A stretch of DNA of 64,000 nucleotides from Ruegeria sp. HKCCD7303. Its GTDB lineage: Bacteria > Pseudomonadota > Alphaproteobacteria > Rhodobacterales > Rhodobacteraceae. Of this stretch, positions 8,257 through 17,328 are shown in pieces. The notes beneath the pieces are model-generated. The model searched no databases and had not been told where the DNA came from. It saw only the letters and a program-made list of their open reading frames with translations. The stretch lies in the NCBI RefSeq assembly GCF_013111185.1, contig NZ_WVRE01000006.1, forward strand, positions 186,001-250,000, read 5' to 3'. A program made the position numbers and the translations under genes. The first letter of the stretch is position 1, and each line of letters begins with the position of its first letter.

Positions 8257-9021
8257 TCAGAACCGGGGCAACGGCGCGGCGTGTCTCAGGACTGCCACGA
8301 TCTGGTCTGTATAGCTTTCGCCGTCCATTTCATGGCGCTCGCCCGCGTGCAGAATCAATGGCGCATGGAGGCGAAATGCCGCACGCCCCCCTTTGCGGGC
8401 CCGCAAAATGACCAATTCCGCCTGTCGACCTGCGCGCGCGCAGAGCGGCAACACTTCAACTGAGCCCAGTTTATCCGCGCAGGCCACTATCATATCCGGC
8501 AAGCGGTCTGCCTTTTGAATCATGTGCAGATACCCTTGCGGGGCCAGACGCTTGGCCGCCACTGATATCCAGTCGCTCAGAGGGGTGTCCTCGCCCAAAG
8601 CAATGCTTCGTCCTGCATCGCTGGCCCGGCTATGCGCTCCGGCGCGGTAATACGGGGGGTTGGCAATGACGTGGTCAAACTGACACTGTCGAACCTCGAC
8701 AGGCAAAGCGGTCAGATCAGCCTCAACCAAATCCAGCTTCACGCTGTTCATTTCCGCATTCCGGCGCGCCAAATCGGCATACGCAGGCTGCAATTCAATT
8801 CCTGTCAGGTGCAAGTCCGGCACCCGCGCAGACAGGCACAGAATGGCAGCACCCGCGCCACATCCCAGCTCCAAAACCGACTGATCGGCACTGGCCGGTA
8901 CTGATGCTGCCAGTAAAACCGGGTCTATTCCGGCGCGATAACCTGAGGCGGGTTGCAGCAGTCGAATCCGGCCACCCAGGAAATCGTTGCAGGTCAAATC
9001 ATTGTCATCAAAGCGGGTCAT
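8257..9021 (-). CDS. TrmN6-like tRNA (adenine-N6) methyltransferase
   Basis: 254-aa class I SAM-dependent methyltransferase. The SAM loop is VLELGCGAG near residue 50, and the catalytic NPPYYR near residue 121 marks adenine-N6 or guanine-N2 methylation of nucleic acid. The family (COG4123) includes E. coli TrmN6, which methylates A37 of tRNA1(Val); that is the likely but unproven activity. The start overlaps the end of the DUF2007 gene by 4 bp, so the two are co-translated. Confidence 0.82.
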   Translation of the reverse strand: MTRFDDNDLTCNDFLGGRIRLLQPASGYRAGIDPVLLAASVPASADQSVLELGCGAGAAILCLSARVPDLHLTGIELQPAYADLARRNAEMNSVKLDLVEADLTALPVEVRQCQFDHVIANPPYYRAGAHSRASDAGRSIALGEDTPLSDWISVAAKRLAPQGYLHMIQKADRLPDMIVACADKLGSVEVLPLCARAGRQAELVILRARKGGRAAFRLHAPLILHAGERHEMDGESYTDQIVAVLRHAAPLPRF

Positions 9022-9233
9022 CGGCCCAGCGGAATCTCATTATCGCGCATAACACGTTCAGCGCGGGTCAGATCCTCGGCCCGCACCATGAGGCGCCGGG
9101 GGAAGATTCCGATACCGCCTTCGAGGATGCTCATATTTACGTCCATCTGAAAGCAGTCTATATCCTCGCCTTCAAGGAGAGCGGATGCAAAGGCCAGGAT
9201 TGTCGGATCGGTACTGCGCAGTAGTTCTTTCAT
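9018..9233 (-). CDS. DUF2007 domain protein
   Basis: 71 aa consisting of one DUF2007 domain: a beta-alpha-beta arrangement with the pattern MKELLRSTDPT, then LEGEDIDCF and a C-terminal helix LTRAERVMRDNEIP. The family is described as a putative signal-transducing or peptide-binding fold, often next to methyltransferases, without a proven function. It is first in a two-gene unit with the TrmN6-like gene and divergent from the prenyl synthase, 56 bp away. Confidence 0.75.
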   Translation of the reverse strand: MKELLRSTDPTILAFASALLEGEDIDCFQMDVNMSILEGGIGIFPRRLMVRAEDLTRAERVMRDNEIPLGR

Positions 9234-9289
9234 GGGGATGGATGTAAGGGCAAGGCGAGGCGGAAGTCGAGCCTTGTATCAGGAGTTTG

Positions 9290-10288
9290 ATGACCGTCGA
9301 CGTGATCTCAAAACCGCATGAGCGCCTCGCTGAACTTTTGGCGGGTGAGATGGAGGCCGTGAATGGCTTGATCCGTACGCGAATGGCGTCGGACCACGCG
9401 CCGCGTATTCCGGAAGTTACCCGGCATCTGGTGGAAGCAGGTGGGAAGCGTCTGCGTCCAATGCTGACATTGGCCGCCGCGCAGTTGTTTGGCTATACCG
9501 GCGATCACCACGTGCGCCTGGCCGCCACGGTCGAGTTTATTCACACCGCGACACTGCTGCATGACGACGTTGTTGACGAAAGCGCCCAGCGGCGCGGTCG
9601 CCCGACCGCAAATCTGCTGTGGGACAACAAATCCAGCGTTCTGGTCGGCGATTACCTATTTTCTCGCAGCTTCCAGCTGATGGTCGAGACTGGGTCGCTG
9701 CGCGTTTTGGACATTCTTGCCAACGCTTCGGCCACGATTGCCGAAGGTGAAGTGCTGCAAATGACCGCTGCAACTGATCTGCGTACGGACGAAGATGTTT
9801 ATCTGCAGGTCGTACGTGGCAAGACAGCCGCACTTTTTTCCGCCGCGACTGAGGTCGGTGGTGTGATCGCTGGCGCGTCGGAAGAACAGGTCAAAGCATT
9901 GTTCGACTATGGCGACTCACTGGGCATTGCATTCCAGATTGCGGATGATCTGCTGGACTATCAGGGCGACAGCAAGGCAACCGGCAAGAACGTGGGTGAT
10001 GATTTCCGCGAGCGTAAGCTGACTCTTCCGGTGATCAAAGCCGTGGCCCAAGCGACGCCCGAAGAACGCGCTTTCTGGGAGCGCACGATTGAAAAAGGCC
10101 GCCAACAGGACGGCGATCTTGATCACGCGCTGGGGCTAATGGGCAAATATGCCACGCTGGAACAAACCCGGCAAGACGCCTTGGGCTGGGCCAACAAAGC
10201 CAAGGCATCGCTTGAGGTTCTGCCGGATCATGAGATTCGCAGCCTGCTGCGTGAACTGGCAGATTACGTGGTTTCACGCCTCAATTAA
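9290..10288 (+). CDS. Polyprenyl diphosphate synthase (octa/decaprenyl type)
   Basis: 332 aa. Elongates an allylic diphosphate with isopentenyl diphosphate to make the ubiquinone side chain; in Rhodobacteraceae this is usually decaprenyl for Q-10. Both Asp-rich motifs are visible: HDDVVDE near residue 85 and ADDLLDYQGD near residue 215. The KRLRP (IPP-binding) segment is present. ATG at 9290 follows an AGGAG site by 4 bases; a TTG one codon earlier is possible. It converges on ispE, with the last 8 bp overlapping, placing two isoprenoid genes tail to tail. Confidence 0.9.
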   Translation: MTVDVISKPHERLAELLAGEMEAVNGLIRTRMASDHAPRIPEVTRHLVEAGGKRLRPMLTLAAAQLFGYTGDHHVRLAATVEFIHTATLLHDDVVDESAQRRGRPTANLLWDNKSSVLVGDYLFSRSFQLMVETGSLRVLDILANASATIAEGEVLQMTAATDLRTDEDVYLQVVRGKTAALFSAATEVGGVIAGASEEQVKALFDYGDSLGIAFQIADDLLDYQGDSKATGKNVGDDFRERKLTLPVIKAVAQATPEERAFWERTIEKGRQQDGDLDHALGLMGKYATLEQTRQDALGWANKAKASLEVLPDHEIRSLLRELADYVVSRLN

Positions 10289-11102
10289 GCTGAGTGGCGC
10301 GGCACCACCAATCAGGGTGGGCTGCGCCAATCTCATAAGCAGCGAAATGCGCGTCTTTCATCGTCGGATACAGCGCAAAGCAGGTTGACCCCGACCCCGA
10401 CATGCGCGTGATAAGGGCGCGGTTGGTCGATTGCAGCTCGTCCAGAACCTGTTCTATCTCGCGCGCAGCGCCCATGGCAGGCACTTCCAGATCGTTTCGC
10501 TGATCGCTTAGCCACAAGGCACAGTCGTTGGCGTTTTGAAACTCGGGGATGTTCTCAGGCATAGCCGGATTGTCTCTGCTCGCCAGAGCGTTGAACACGG
10601 CCCCCGTTGGCACATGCACATTCGGGTTGACCAACAACGCAGGCAAGTGCGGAAGGTTTACAGCAACCAGTTGATCACCAATGCCTTGCATTCTGATCGC
10701 TCGGCCCTTTTGACAGACGGGCACATCTGCCCCCAGTGACAAGGGTAAATCCGGTGGAACGGCATGGCCTTGCTGCGCCAAAGCACAAAGCGTTGCGGCG
10801 GCGTCCGACGAACCGCCACCGATCCCCGCCCCGTGGGGCAGAGATTTGCGCAGCTCGATTTGCCCGGTCCACCCGACGCCCTCGGCTGCTTTCCACACCA
10901 GATTGCGTTTGTCCTTGGGCACCCCATCGGCGAATTCTCCGCCCACCTCCATGGAAAGCACAGGGCCGGAGTTGAATGTCAGCTGATCACCCAAGTCCGC
11001 AAAAACTACCAGAGAATCCAACAGGTGATAGCCGTCATCTCGACGGCCAGTGACATGCAGGGTCAGATTGATCTTGGCGGGCGCAAACGCCTTAGTTGCC
11101 AT
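10281..11102 (-). CDS. ispE: 4-diphosphocytidyl-2-C-methyl-D-erythritol kinase
   Basis: Phosphorylates CDP-methylerythritol in the MEP pathway to isopentenyl diphosphate. 273 aa, GHMP kinase. The N-terminus AFAPAKINLTLHV and the ATP loop LPHGAGIGGGSSDAAA are diagnostic; a C-terminal SGSGSTCFALY glycine motif follows. The start overlaps the end of the TPR gene by 11 bp, so they form an operon. The downstream neighbour on the other strand is the prenyl diphosphate synthase that uses the pathway product. Confidence 0.94.
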   Translation of the reverse strand: MATKAFAPAKINLTLHVTGRRDDGYHLLDSLVVFADLGDQLTFNSGPVLSMEVGGEFADGVPKDKRNLVWKAAEGVGWTGQIELRKSLPHGAGIGGGSSDAAATLCALAQQGHAVPPDLPLSLGADVPVCQKGRAIRMQGIGDQLVAVNLPHLPALLVNPNVHVPTGAVFNALASRDNPAMPENIPEFQNANDCALWLSDQRNDLEVPAMGAAREIEQVLDELQSTNRALITRMSGSGSTCFALYPTMKDAHFAAYEIGAAHPDWWCRATQLN

Positions 11103-12804
11103 TTGCGACCTTCAAAGGTTCCGAACCTTCTTCGGCCAGAACGGCATCGAGCCCAACCTCGATCTTGCGGCGAATGCGCTCAGGGTCGGCTTCTCCATCC
11201 GTATCTTCGGGATCAATGAAAGACAGGGCCCGCTTCCATTGGAATTCGGCCTCACGCGACCGTCCCACGGCCCAGTAGACATCGCCCAGATGATCATTCA
11301 CCACCGGATCGACCGGCATCAGCTCAACGGCGCGTTCCATCTGTTCAACAGCCTCGTCATAACGACCCAGACGGAACAGGACCCAGCCCAAGCTGTCGAC
11401 GATGTAGCCACTGTCCGGGCGGGCTGCCACAGCGCGTTGAATCATGTCCAGCGCTTCATCCAGCTTCTCTTTGCGCTCAACAAGGGAATAGCCCAGATAA
11501 TTCAACACCTGCGGCTGATCCGGGTTCAGCTCAAGCGCGCGCCGGAAATCAGCTTCGGCCTGGTCCCACTGCTTCAACCGCTCATGGCTGATGCCACGGG
11601 CATAATGCAGGAACCAGTTACCCCCCGCCGCGTTATCGGTCAGCGCAATCGCCGTATCATAGGACGTTACTGCCGCCTGATAGTTTTCCTGACGCCGCTG
11701 CAGGTCAGCCAAGGCCACATGCACACCCGGAAGGTCAGGATCCTGCGCCGCCAGATTTTGCAGCACTTCCACGGCAGCATCGGTTTTACCTGAGCGGTCC
11801 AGAACCTCGGCCCGGCCCAGCTCGGCCGCGTGGTGATCATTGCTGTCTGCCGGAACCATGCGATAGGCGGCAACTGCCAGATCATACTGCTCCAGTTGAT
11901 CCAGAAGATCTGCACTCAGCAAAATGGCGTCCACATGATCGGGGCGCAGAAAACTGGCCAACCGTGTGTAAAGAAGAACGTAGTCCGGCGACGCCTCAGC
12001 GTTCAGCGCGGCCCCAACGGAAAAGAAAATTTCGGCCATACCGTCCTGCGCAGAACGGACATGCGTGAAGGGCAGCGTTTCACCTGCCTCAAGTTGGCTG
12101 GTATAGGTTTCTATTGTCGGGTCGCTACCCGCCACAAAGACGTCTTCGAGGAACTGTAAGGCGTCTTCGTTCCGATCCAGCTGAGACAGCACCTCGGTTC
12201 GCGCCAAAGCCGCACGACGCGTGAAACGCGCCACCGCACCTTCATTGTCCGCAAAGATCACCTCGGCGCCTTCAAAGTCGCCGATCGAGGCCAATGCCAT
12301 TGCCTTGTGGTACAACGCAAACTCTTTCAGTCCGTCTTGCGTGGCAACGGTTTCGAACTGTTCCATCGCCTTTGTCATTTCGCCCTGCGCCAAATGAGCC
12401 CAGGCGGTCATCAACCCATCCACCAACGGCCCGACACCCTGAGTTTCGGGGTTCCGCGCTAAAAGGACGTCGTATTTGCCATCTACAATCAGATTTGCCG
12501 CAATTGCCATACGCGCGGCCTGACTGGGCAGATTTGCCTGTTCGATCTGCTCGGCAACCGGCAAGGCACGATCAACTTCGCCCAACGCCAAACGCGCCAC
12601 GACAACGCTTTCCAACAGCAGCGGATTTTGGGAATCGAACTTCAGGGCTTGGGCATAATAGCGCTCGGCTGCGGCATAATCACTTTCGTAGATCGCCTGT
12701 CGCCCGGCCAGATACGACCCTGCGCCCGAGTCAGAGAACGCCGGAACTGCGACCGACGACATGAGAAGCACGGACAGCGCCGCGCGACGAACCAGGGAAA
12801 CCAC
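11092..12804 (-). CDS. Exported tetratricopeptide-repeat protein
   Basis: 570 aa. A signal peptide (AALSVLLMSSVAVPAFS) is followed by TPR-type helical repeats along nearly all of the chain; the clearest are around residues 345-500 (for example AEADFRRALELNPDQP, LDEALDMIQRAVAARP, YDEAVEQMERAVELMP). TPR proteins are scaffolds for protein complexes, and exported ones often act in envelope assembly or secretion. The start is a GTG at 12804 with AGGA a few bases before it. It is the promoter-proximal gene of a pair with ispE, but no functional link between the two is known. Confidence 0.8.
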   Translation of the reverse strand: MVSLVRRAALSVLLMSSVAVPAFSDSGAGSYLAGRQAIYESDYAAAERYYAQALKFDSQNPLLLESVVVARLALGEVDRALPVAEQIEQANLPSQAARMAIAANLIVDGKYDVLLARNPETQGVGPLVDGLMTAWAHLAQGEMTKAMEQFETVATQDGLKEFALYHKAMALASIGDFEGAEVIFADNEGAVARFTRRAALARTEVLSQLDRNEDALQFLEDVFVAGSDPTIETYTSQLEAGETLPFTHVRSAQDGMAEIFFSVGAALNAEASPDYVLLYTRLASFLRPDHVDAILLSADLLDQLEQYDLAVAAYRMVPADSNDHHAAELGRAEVLDRSGKTDAAVEVLQNLAAQDPDLPGVHVALADLQRRQENYQAAVTSYDTAIALTDNAAGGNWFLHYARGISHERLKQWDQAEADFRRALELNPDQPQVLNYLGYSLVERKEKLDEALDMIQRAVAARPDSGYIVDSLGWVLFRLGRYDEAVEQMERAVELMPVDPVVNDHLGDVYWAVGRSREAEFQWKRALSFIDPEDTDGEADPERIRRKIEVGLDAVLAEEGSEPLKVANGN

Positions 12805-12908
12805 CGAAATCCTGCCTTGCTATCATTGACTGACCATCAAGCTAGGGCTTCGGCTGGCAAGAGGCAATGGCAGAGCCTTCACGACCCTGCCAGTGCCCGC
12901 TTTTTTGC

Positions 12909-14558
12909 TTACATGTTGGGGTAGTTCGGGCCATCCCCACCCTGCGGCGTTGTCCAGGTGATGTTCTGGCTGGGATCCTTGATGTCGCAGGTTTTGCAGT
13001 GCACGCAGTTCTGAAAGTTGATGACGAATCGCGGGCCCGCAGTTTCGTCCTCGACAACCTCATATACGCCAGCGGGGCAATAGCGCTGCGCTGGTTCGTC
13101 AAACTTGGGCAGGTTGACTTTGACCGGCACCTCGGGGTCGGCCAAACGCAGGTGGCAGGGCTGGCTTTCCTCGTGATTGGTCGCCGCGAAAGACACGTTG
13201 GTCAGGCGATCAAATGACAGCACACCATCGGGTTTGGGATAGTCGATGGGCGCGTGCTTACTGGCATCTTCGGTCGAGTCTGCGTCGTTCTTTCCGTGTC
13301 CGACCGTCCCGAACATCGAGAAGCCCATGGTATTGGTCCACATGTCCAGACCACCCAACATCAGCGATGCGGTCAGACCCCATTTCGACCAGATCGGCTT
13401 GACGTTGCGCACTTTTTTCAGATCGCTGCCGATCGGACCGTCGCGCACATCTGTCTCGTATGCGGTCAACTCGTCACCCGAACGGTCAGCCTTGATCGCG
13501 TCATAGGCAGCCTCTGCCGCTGCCTTGCCCGACAGCATCGCATTGTGGTTGCCCTTGATGCGAGGCACGTTGACCATCCCAGCTGAACAGCCCAGCAGTG
13601 CCACACCGGGTGCGACCAGCTTCGGCATCGACTGATATCCGCCCTCGGTAATAGCACGCGCACCGTAGGCCACGCGCTTGCCGCCCTTCAGCAGATCGGC
13701 AACCATCGGATGGTGCTTGAAGCGCTGGAATTCCATGTAGGGATACAGATGCGGGTTCTTGTAGTTCAGGTGAACCACGAAACCGACATAGACCTGATTG
13801 TTTTCAAGATGATAGATGAACGATCCGCCACCCGCGTTGCTGCCCAGCGGCCAGCCCATCGTGTGCGTGACAGAACCTTCCTTGTGCTTGGCCGGGTCGA
13901 TCTCCCAGATCTCTTTCATGCCAACGCCGTATTTCTGCACGTCCTTACCGGCTTGCAGGTCATATTTGGCGATAACTTCTTTGGACAGCGAGCCGCGCAC
14001 GCCTTCCGACAGGAAGACATATTTACCATGCAGCTCCATCCCCGGCTCGGTGTTAGGCCCGTACGAGCCGTCAGCTTCCAGGCCAAAGACACCGGCGACA
14101 ACGCCTTTGACTTCGCCGTTTTCGCCATAGACCAGTTCCGAACACGCCATTCCCGGGAAGATTTCAACGCCAAGCTCTTCGGCCTGCTCTGCCATCCAGC
14201 GACAGACATTGCCCATCGAAACGATGTAGTTGCCGTGGTTATTCATCAGCGGCGGCATCGGGAAGTTGGGGATGCGCAGTTTGCCCGCTTCACCCAACAT
14301 GAAGAAGTTGTCTTCGTGCACGGGCACGTTCAGCGGAGCGCCTTTTTCCTTCCAGTCCGGGATCAGCGCGTCCAGACCACAGGGGTCAAGCACCGCACCC
14401 GACAGGATATGCGCGCCAACTTCCGAGCCCTTTTCCAGAACCACGACGTTCAGGTCGGCATCCAGCTGTTTCAGACGGATGGCCGCCGACAGGCCCGCGG
14501 GGCCTGCACCCACGATCACCACATCGTATTCCATCGCTTCGCGTTCAATCTCGGCCAT
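12909..14558 (-). CDS. Electron transfer flavoprotein-ubiquinone oxidoreductase
   Basis: Passes electrons from ETF, reduced by acyl-CoA and amine dehydrogenases, to ubiquinone at the inner membrane. 549 aa, the family length. The FAD dinucleotide loop VGAGPAG is near residue 17. The C-terminal [4Fe-4S] ferredoxin-like domain is intact: CPAGVYE, then CVHCKTCDI ending with the conserved TPQGGDGPNY. AAGGAG precedes the ATG. It stands alone on this strand. It can serve the acyl-CoA dehydrogenase at 27.9-29.6 kb as well as others elsewhere. Confidence 0.95.
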   Translation of the reverse strand: MAEIEREAMEYDVVIVGAGPAGLSAAIRLKQLDADLNVVVLEKGSEVGAHILSGAVLDPCGLDALIPDWKEKGAPLNVPVHEDNFFMLGEAGKLRIPNFPMPPLMNNHGNYIVSMGNVCRWMAEQAEELGVEIFPGMACSELVYGENGEVKGVVAGVFGLEADGSYGPNTEPGMELHGKYVFLSEGVRGSLSKEVIAKYDLQAGKDVQKYGVGMKEIWEIDPAKHKEGSVTHTMGWPLGSNAGGGSFIYHLENNQVYVGFVVHLNYKNPHLYPYMEFQRFKHHPMVADLLKGGKRVAYGARAITEGGYQSMPKLVAPGVALLGCSAGMVNVPRIKGNHNAMLSGKAAAEAAYDAIKADRSGDELTAYETDVRDGPIGSDLKKVRNVKPIWSKWGLTASLMLGGLDMWTNTMGFSMFGTVGHGKNDADSTEDASKHAPIDYPKPDGVLSFDRLTNVSFAATNHEESQPCHLRLADPEVPVKVNLPKFDEPAQRYCPAGVYEVVEDETAGPRFVINFQNCVHCKTCDIKDPSQNITWTTPQGGDGPNYPNM

Positions 14559-14694
14559 CGCGGGCTCCTTAGCTAACTTTCCGAATTGGCGCTTTCTACA
14601 TGTGGTCGGCGCAATTTTGTTTCACGGCTGATTACATGGTTGCAAAGACCTTGGTCAATCGAAACACGGCGTAACAATGCCGCTATTCGACACT

Positions 14695-15150
14695 TCAAGC
14701 TTCTGGTGTGTCCCCCATCAGATACCTGGGACCGCTACCATTGGATTTTACCCGGTCATCGGGGTTGTAAAGCGCACATTTCGGCAGGCTAAGACACCCG
14801 CATCCGATGCACCCATCCAGATTGTCGCGCAACCGCGTCAACGTATCGATTCGTTGATCCAGATGGGCACGAAGCTGAACGCCGATGGCTTTCCAATCCT
14901 GCGGTGTCGGCGTACGGTTTCCCGGCAGGACCGACAACACTTCGCGGATTTCCGGCAGGGTCAAACCGAACTGCTGCGCAATCATCACAAAGCTCAACCG
15001 CCGAATGTCGGCTCGCTGATAGCGCCGCTGCCCGCCCGAGTTGCGCCAGGGCGATATCAAACCCTGCGCCTCATAATACCGGATAGCCGATACTGCCAAC
15101 CCGGTACGCTGGGCCAATGCGCCGATTGCCAGCCCTTCTGAAACAGCCAT
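14695..15150 (-). CDS. soxR: Redox-sensitive MerR-family activator SoxR
   Basis: 151-aa sensor of redox-active compounds and superoxide. A MerR helix-turn-helix opens the protein (LAQRTGLAVSAIRYYE, then GGQRRYQ). The iron-sulphur ligands are C114, C117, C119 and C125 in the pattern CIGCGCLSLPKC, followed by the conserved LYNP, which separates SoxR from metal-sensing MerR proteins. The start was set at ATG 15150; a GTG one codon earlier is less well spaced from the GAGGA site. It is divergent from a VOC enzyme gene, with a SoxR-type box between them. Confidence 0.93.
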   Translation of the reverse strand: MAVSEGLAIGALAQRTGLAVSAIRYYEAQGLISPWRNSGGQRRYQRADIRRLSFVMIAQQFGLTLPEIREVLSVLPGNRTPTPQDWKAIGVQLRAHLDQRIDTLTRLRDNLDGCIGCGCLSLPKCALYNPDDRVKSNGSGPRYLMGDTPEA

Positions 15151-15169
15151 CACATCCTCAAAAAATACC

Positions 15170-15200
15170 TTGACCTAAAGTTAGGTTTAGAAATTAGCTT
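15170..15200 (+). promoter_or_regulatory. SoxR-type promoter facing the VOC gene
   Basis: A -35 element TTGACC (15170-15175) and a -10-like TAGCTT (15195-15200) are 19 bp apart, the long spacing typical of MerR-family promoters. The spacer carries CTAAA-N6-TTTAG; the 18-bp stretch 15174-15191 matches the E. coli soxS box at about 13 of 18 positions by eye. Confidence 0.6.
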
Positions 15201-15232
15201 GAGTCGGGACAAGCCTAAAAACAGGAGATCCC

Positions 15233-15613
15233 ATGATGGCAACGCTTGAGCATACAAATTTCACAGTCCGCGATCCGCAGGCTTCAGCCGCTTGGATGGA
15301 GCAGGTCTTTGATTGGAAAACCCGATGGGAAGGCCCCGCAATTGCAGGTGGTTACACGGTTCATGTCGGATCGGCCTATACTTACCTGGCGCTGTACAAA
15401 CCGGATGAACCGAAACCTTCGGGCGAAAGCAGCTATGATGTCATTGGCGGCCTCAATCATGTGGGCGTTCTGGTTGAAGATATCGATGCGACCGAAGCCA
15501 AGGTTCGAACTGCTGGGTTCGAGCCGCACAACCACGCGGATTATGAACCAGGGCGTCGGTTCTATTTCCGCGACGACAACGGCATCGAATTCGAGGTTGT
15601 GCAATATGATTGA
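15233..15613 (+). CDS. VOC-family (glyoxalase/bleomycin resistance) enzyme, likely SoxR target
   Basis: 126-aa vicinal oxygen chelate protein with two beta-alpha-beta-beta-beta units. The N-terminal LEHTNFTVRDPQ, the central GLNHVGVLVEDI and the final FYFRDDNGIEFEVVQYD give the metal ligand pattern (His/His/Glu). Members isomerise, open or bind reactive electrophiles and antibiotics; the substrate is unknown. AGGAG lies before the ATG. Its promoter carries a SoxR box and the gene is divergent from soxR, so it is probably induced by redox-cycling compounds and may inactivate one. Confidence 0.82.
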   Translation: MMATLEHTNFTVRDPQASAAWMEQVFDWKTRWEGPAIAGGYTVHVGSAYTYLALYKPDEPKPSGESSYDVIGGLNHVGVLVEDIDATEAKVRTAGFEPHNHADYEPGRRFYFRDDNGIEFEVVQYD

Positions 15614-15791
15614 GATGATGTGGCTTTACGCCCCTTCCCAGCGATGGCACAGGTCTCGGCACCCTGATCATCGCCACAGACCGCACCCAAAATCCGCACG
15701 ACGGCGCGAAGTCGCGAATTGATCGCTGTAACCACTGTCACCTCTTGCAATTCACGTGGTATTTGGGTCAGGTAATTGCCAACCTAATATT

Positions 15792-15819
15792 CGCCCCGAC
15801 GCTTCTGTGCGGCGGGGCG
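15792..15819 (+). other. Hairpin in the greA leader
   Basis: CGCCCCG (15792-15798) pairs with CGGGGCG (15813-15819) around a 14-nt loop, about 28 bp before the greA start. There is no T-run after it, so it may be a terminator relic or a leader structure. Confidence 0.35.
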
Positions 15820-15847
15820 ACTCAATTTATGCGTGGACGTAGAGAGT

Positions 15848-16318
15848 ATGGAAAAGATCCCGATGACGCCTGCGGGCAATGCCGCGCTTGCGGCTGAGCT
15901 GAAGAACCTCAAATCCGTTGAACGCCCGGCGATCATCGAGGCGATTGCCTCGGCACGCGAGCTGGGCGACCTGAAGGAAAACGCTGAATATCACTCGGCA
16001 CGTGAAAAGCAGGGTTTCATCGAAGGCCGCATCAAGGAATTGGAAGGTATCCTGTCGCTGGCCGATGTCATTGACCCGGCAAAGCTGTCCGGTTCTGTTA
16101 AGTTTGGCGCAAAGGTGACTCTGGTCGACGAAGACACCGATGAGGAAAAGACCTGGCAGATCGTTGGCGAATACGAAGCCAATATCGAAGCTGGCCTGCT
16201 GAACATCAAATCCCCCATCGCCCGTGCCCTGATTGGTAAAGAGGAAGGGGACAGTGTCGAAGTGCGTACCCCCGGTGGCGTGCGTTCTTATGAAATCCTG
16301 AGTATCGAGTACACCTAA
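15848..16318 (+). CDS. greA: Transcription elongation factor GreA
   Basis: Enters the RNA polymerase secondary channel and stimulates cleavage of backtracked RNA. 156 aa with the N-terminal coiled coil carrying the acidic tip ([20 protein letters not shown], residues about 37-56) and the C-terminal FKBP-like domain ending in [11 protein letters not shown] place the start at 15848 ([10 protein letters not shown]), which matches the family; the frame opens 15 bases earlier. The next gene starts 14 bp after the stop, on the same strand. Confidence 0.95.
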   Translation: MEKIPMTPAGNAALAAELKNLKSVERPAIIEAIASARELGDLKENAEYHSAREKQGFIEGRIKELEGILSLADVIDPAKLSGSVKFGAKVTLVDEDTDEEKTWQIVGEYEANIEAGLLNIKSPIARALIGKEEGDSVEVRTPGGVRSYEILSIEYT

Positions 16319-16332
16319 CCGGAGCGCATGAA

Positions 16333-17328
16333 ATGTCCGCGCCCAATCCTGACCCGGAAACCGAAAAACCGACCTCGCTGGGCATTTATGATCGCCCGAA
16401 AGCGTCGGCCGTCACTGAAATTGAGATTGCCGCACTGGTGCTCAGCCTGATCTGGCTGGTGGTGTCGGTCGTTTTTCTGGTGCTTCCGGAACAGGGCCAA
16501 AACGGTGGCTTTATTGTTACCTTCCTGGCGGTGTTCATGCCCGTGGCCATGATCTGGGTTGCGGCCACGGCAATGCGTGCCAGCCGGGTCATGCGTGAAG
16601 AAAGCGCACGGCTGCAAACAGCGATTGATGCCATTCGGCAGGCGTATGTCGCGCAGCAACAGCGCGCCTCTAGTACCTATGAGCCAGCGGTGACGAAAAA
16701 GCTGGACGAGATCGCGGCAGCCACCCGGAAAACCGAAAATGCGCTGGCGACGTTCTCGACCAAGCGCGCTGCTCCGACTGCAAGATCGGGGCAAGCGCCC
16801 GTTCCGGGCGATCAGACCTCACTGGAACTGGGAACGCCTGCGGAAGAGATCGCACCACCGCTCAGCACCCCGGTCTTTCTACGCGCACTGAACTTTCCAG
16901 AAACACAGGATGACACCGAAGGGTTCAATGCACTGCGTGTGGCGCTAAAAGATCGAAAGACAGCGCAAATTGTACAAGCCTCACAGGATGTTCTGACACT
17001 GCTCAGCCAGGAAGGCATCTATATGGATGACCTGCGCCCCGATATGGCCCGGCCAGAAGTCTGGCGCCAATTTGCCCAAGGTACACGTGGCCGCGCGGTT
17101 GCCGCGTTGGGGGGCGTGCGCGACAGATCCTCGCTGGCGCTGACCGCAGCACGGATGAAACAGGACCCGATTTTCCGCGATGCAGCCCATCACTTCTTGC
17201 GTCGCTTCGACAAGATGATGGCCGAGTTCGAACCCAGCGCAAGCGATGCAGAACTGAGCGCGCTGGGTGAAACGCGTACTGCAAGGGCCTTTATGTTGCT
17301 GGGCCGTGTGGCCGGAACCTTCGACTAG
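16333..17328 (+). CDS. Conserved membrane protein, unknown function
   Basis: 331 aa. Two transmembrane helices (about residues 32-53 and 60-80) precede a helical, probably coiled-coil segment (residues 85-140), a Pro/Ala-rich linker and a C-terminal helical domain from about 175. The layout, a membrane hairpin with a long coiled coil, recalls proteins that organise the envelope or chromosome, but no motif supports that. A GGAG site lies before the ATG. It may share the greA transcript. Homologs seem common in Rhodobacteraceae, from general knowledge. Confidence 0.65.
   Translation: MSAPNPDPETEKPTSLGIYDRPKASAVTEIEIAALVLSLIWLVVSVVFLVLPEQGQNGGFIVTFLAVFMPVAMIWVAATAMRASRVMREESARLQTAIDAIRQAYVAQQQRASSTYEPAVTKKLDEIAAATRKTENALATFSTKRAAPTARSGQAPVPGDQTSLELGTPAEEIAPPLSTPVFLRALNFPETQDDTEGFNALRVALKDRKTAQIVQASQDVLTLLSQEGIYMDDLRPDMARPEVWRQFAQGTRGRAVAALGGVRDRSSLALTAARMKQDPIFRDAAHHFLRRFDKMMAEFEPSASDAELSALGETRTARAFMLLGRVAGTFD

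Noticed and set aside
13710..14576. 288-codon plus-strand open frame
   Set aside because: Antisense of ETF-QO; His/Arg-rich shadow.
15562..15750. Minus-strand frame of 62 codons overlapping the VOC gene end
   Set aside because: Starts only at TTG, with no ribosome site, and lies over coding DNA.
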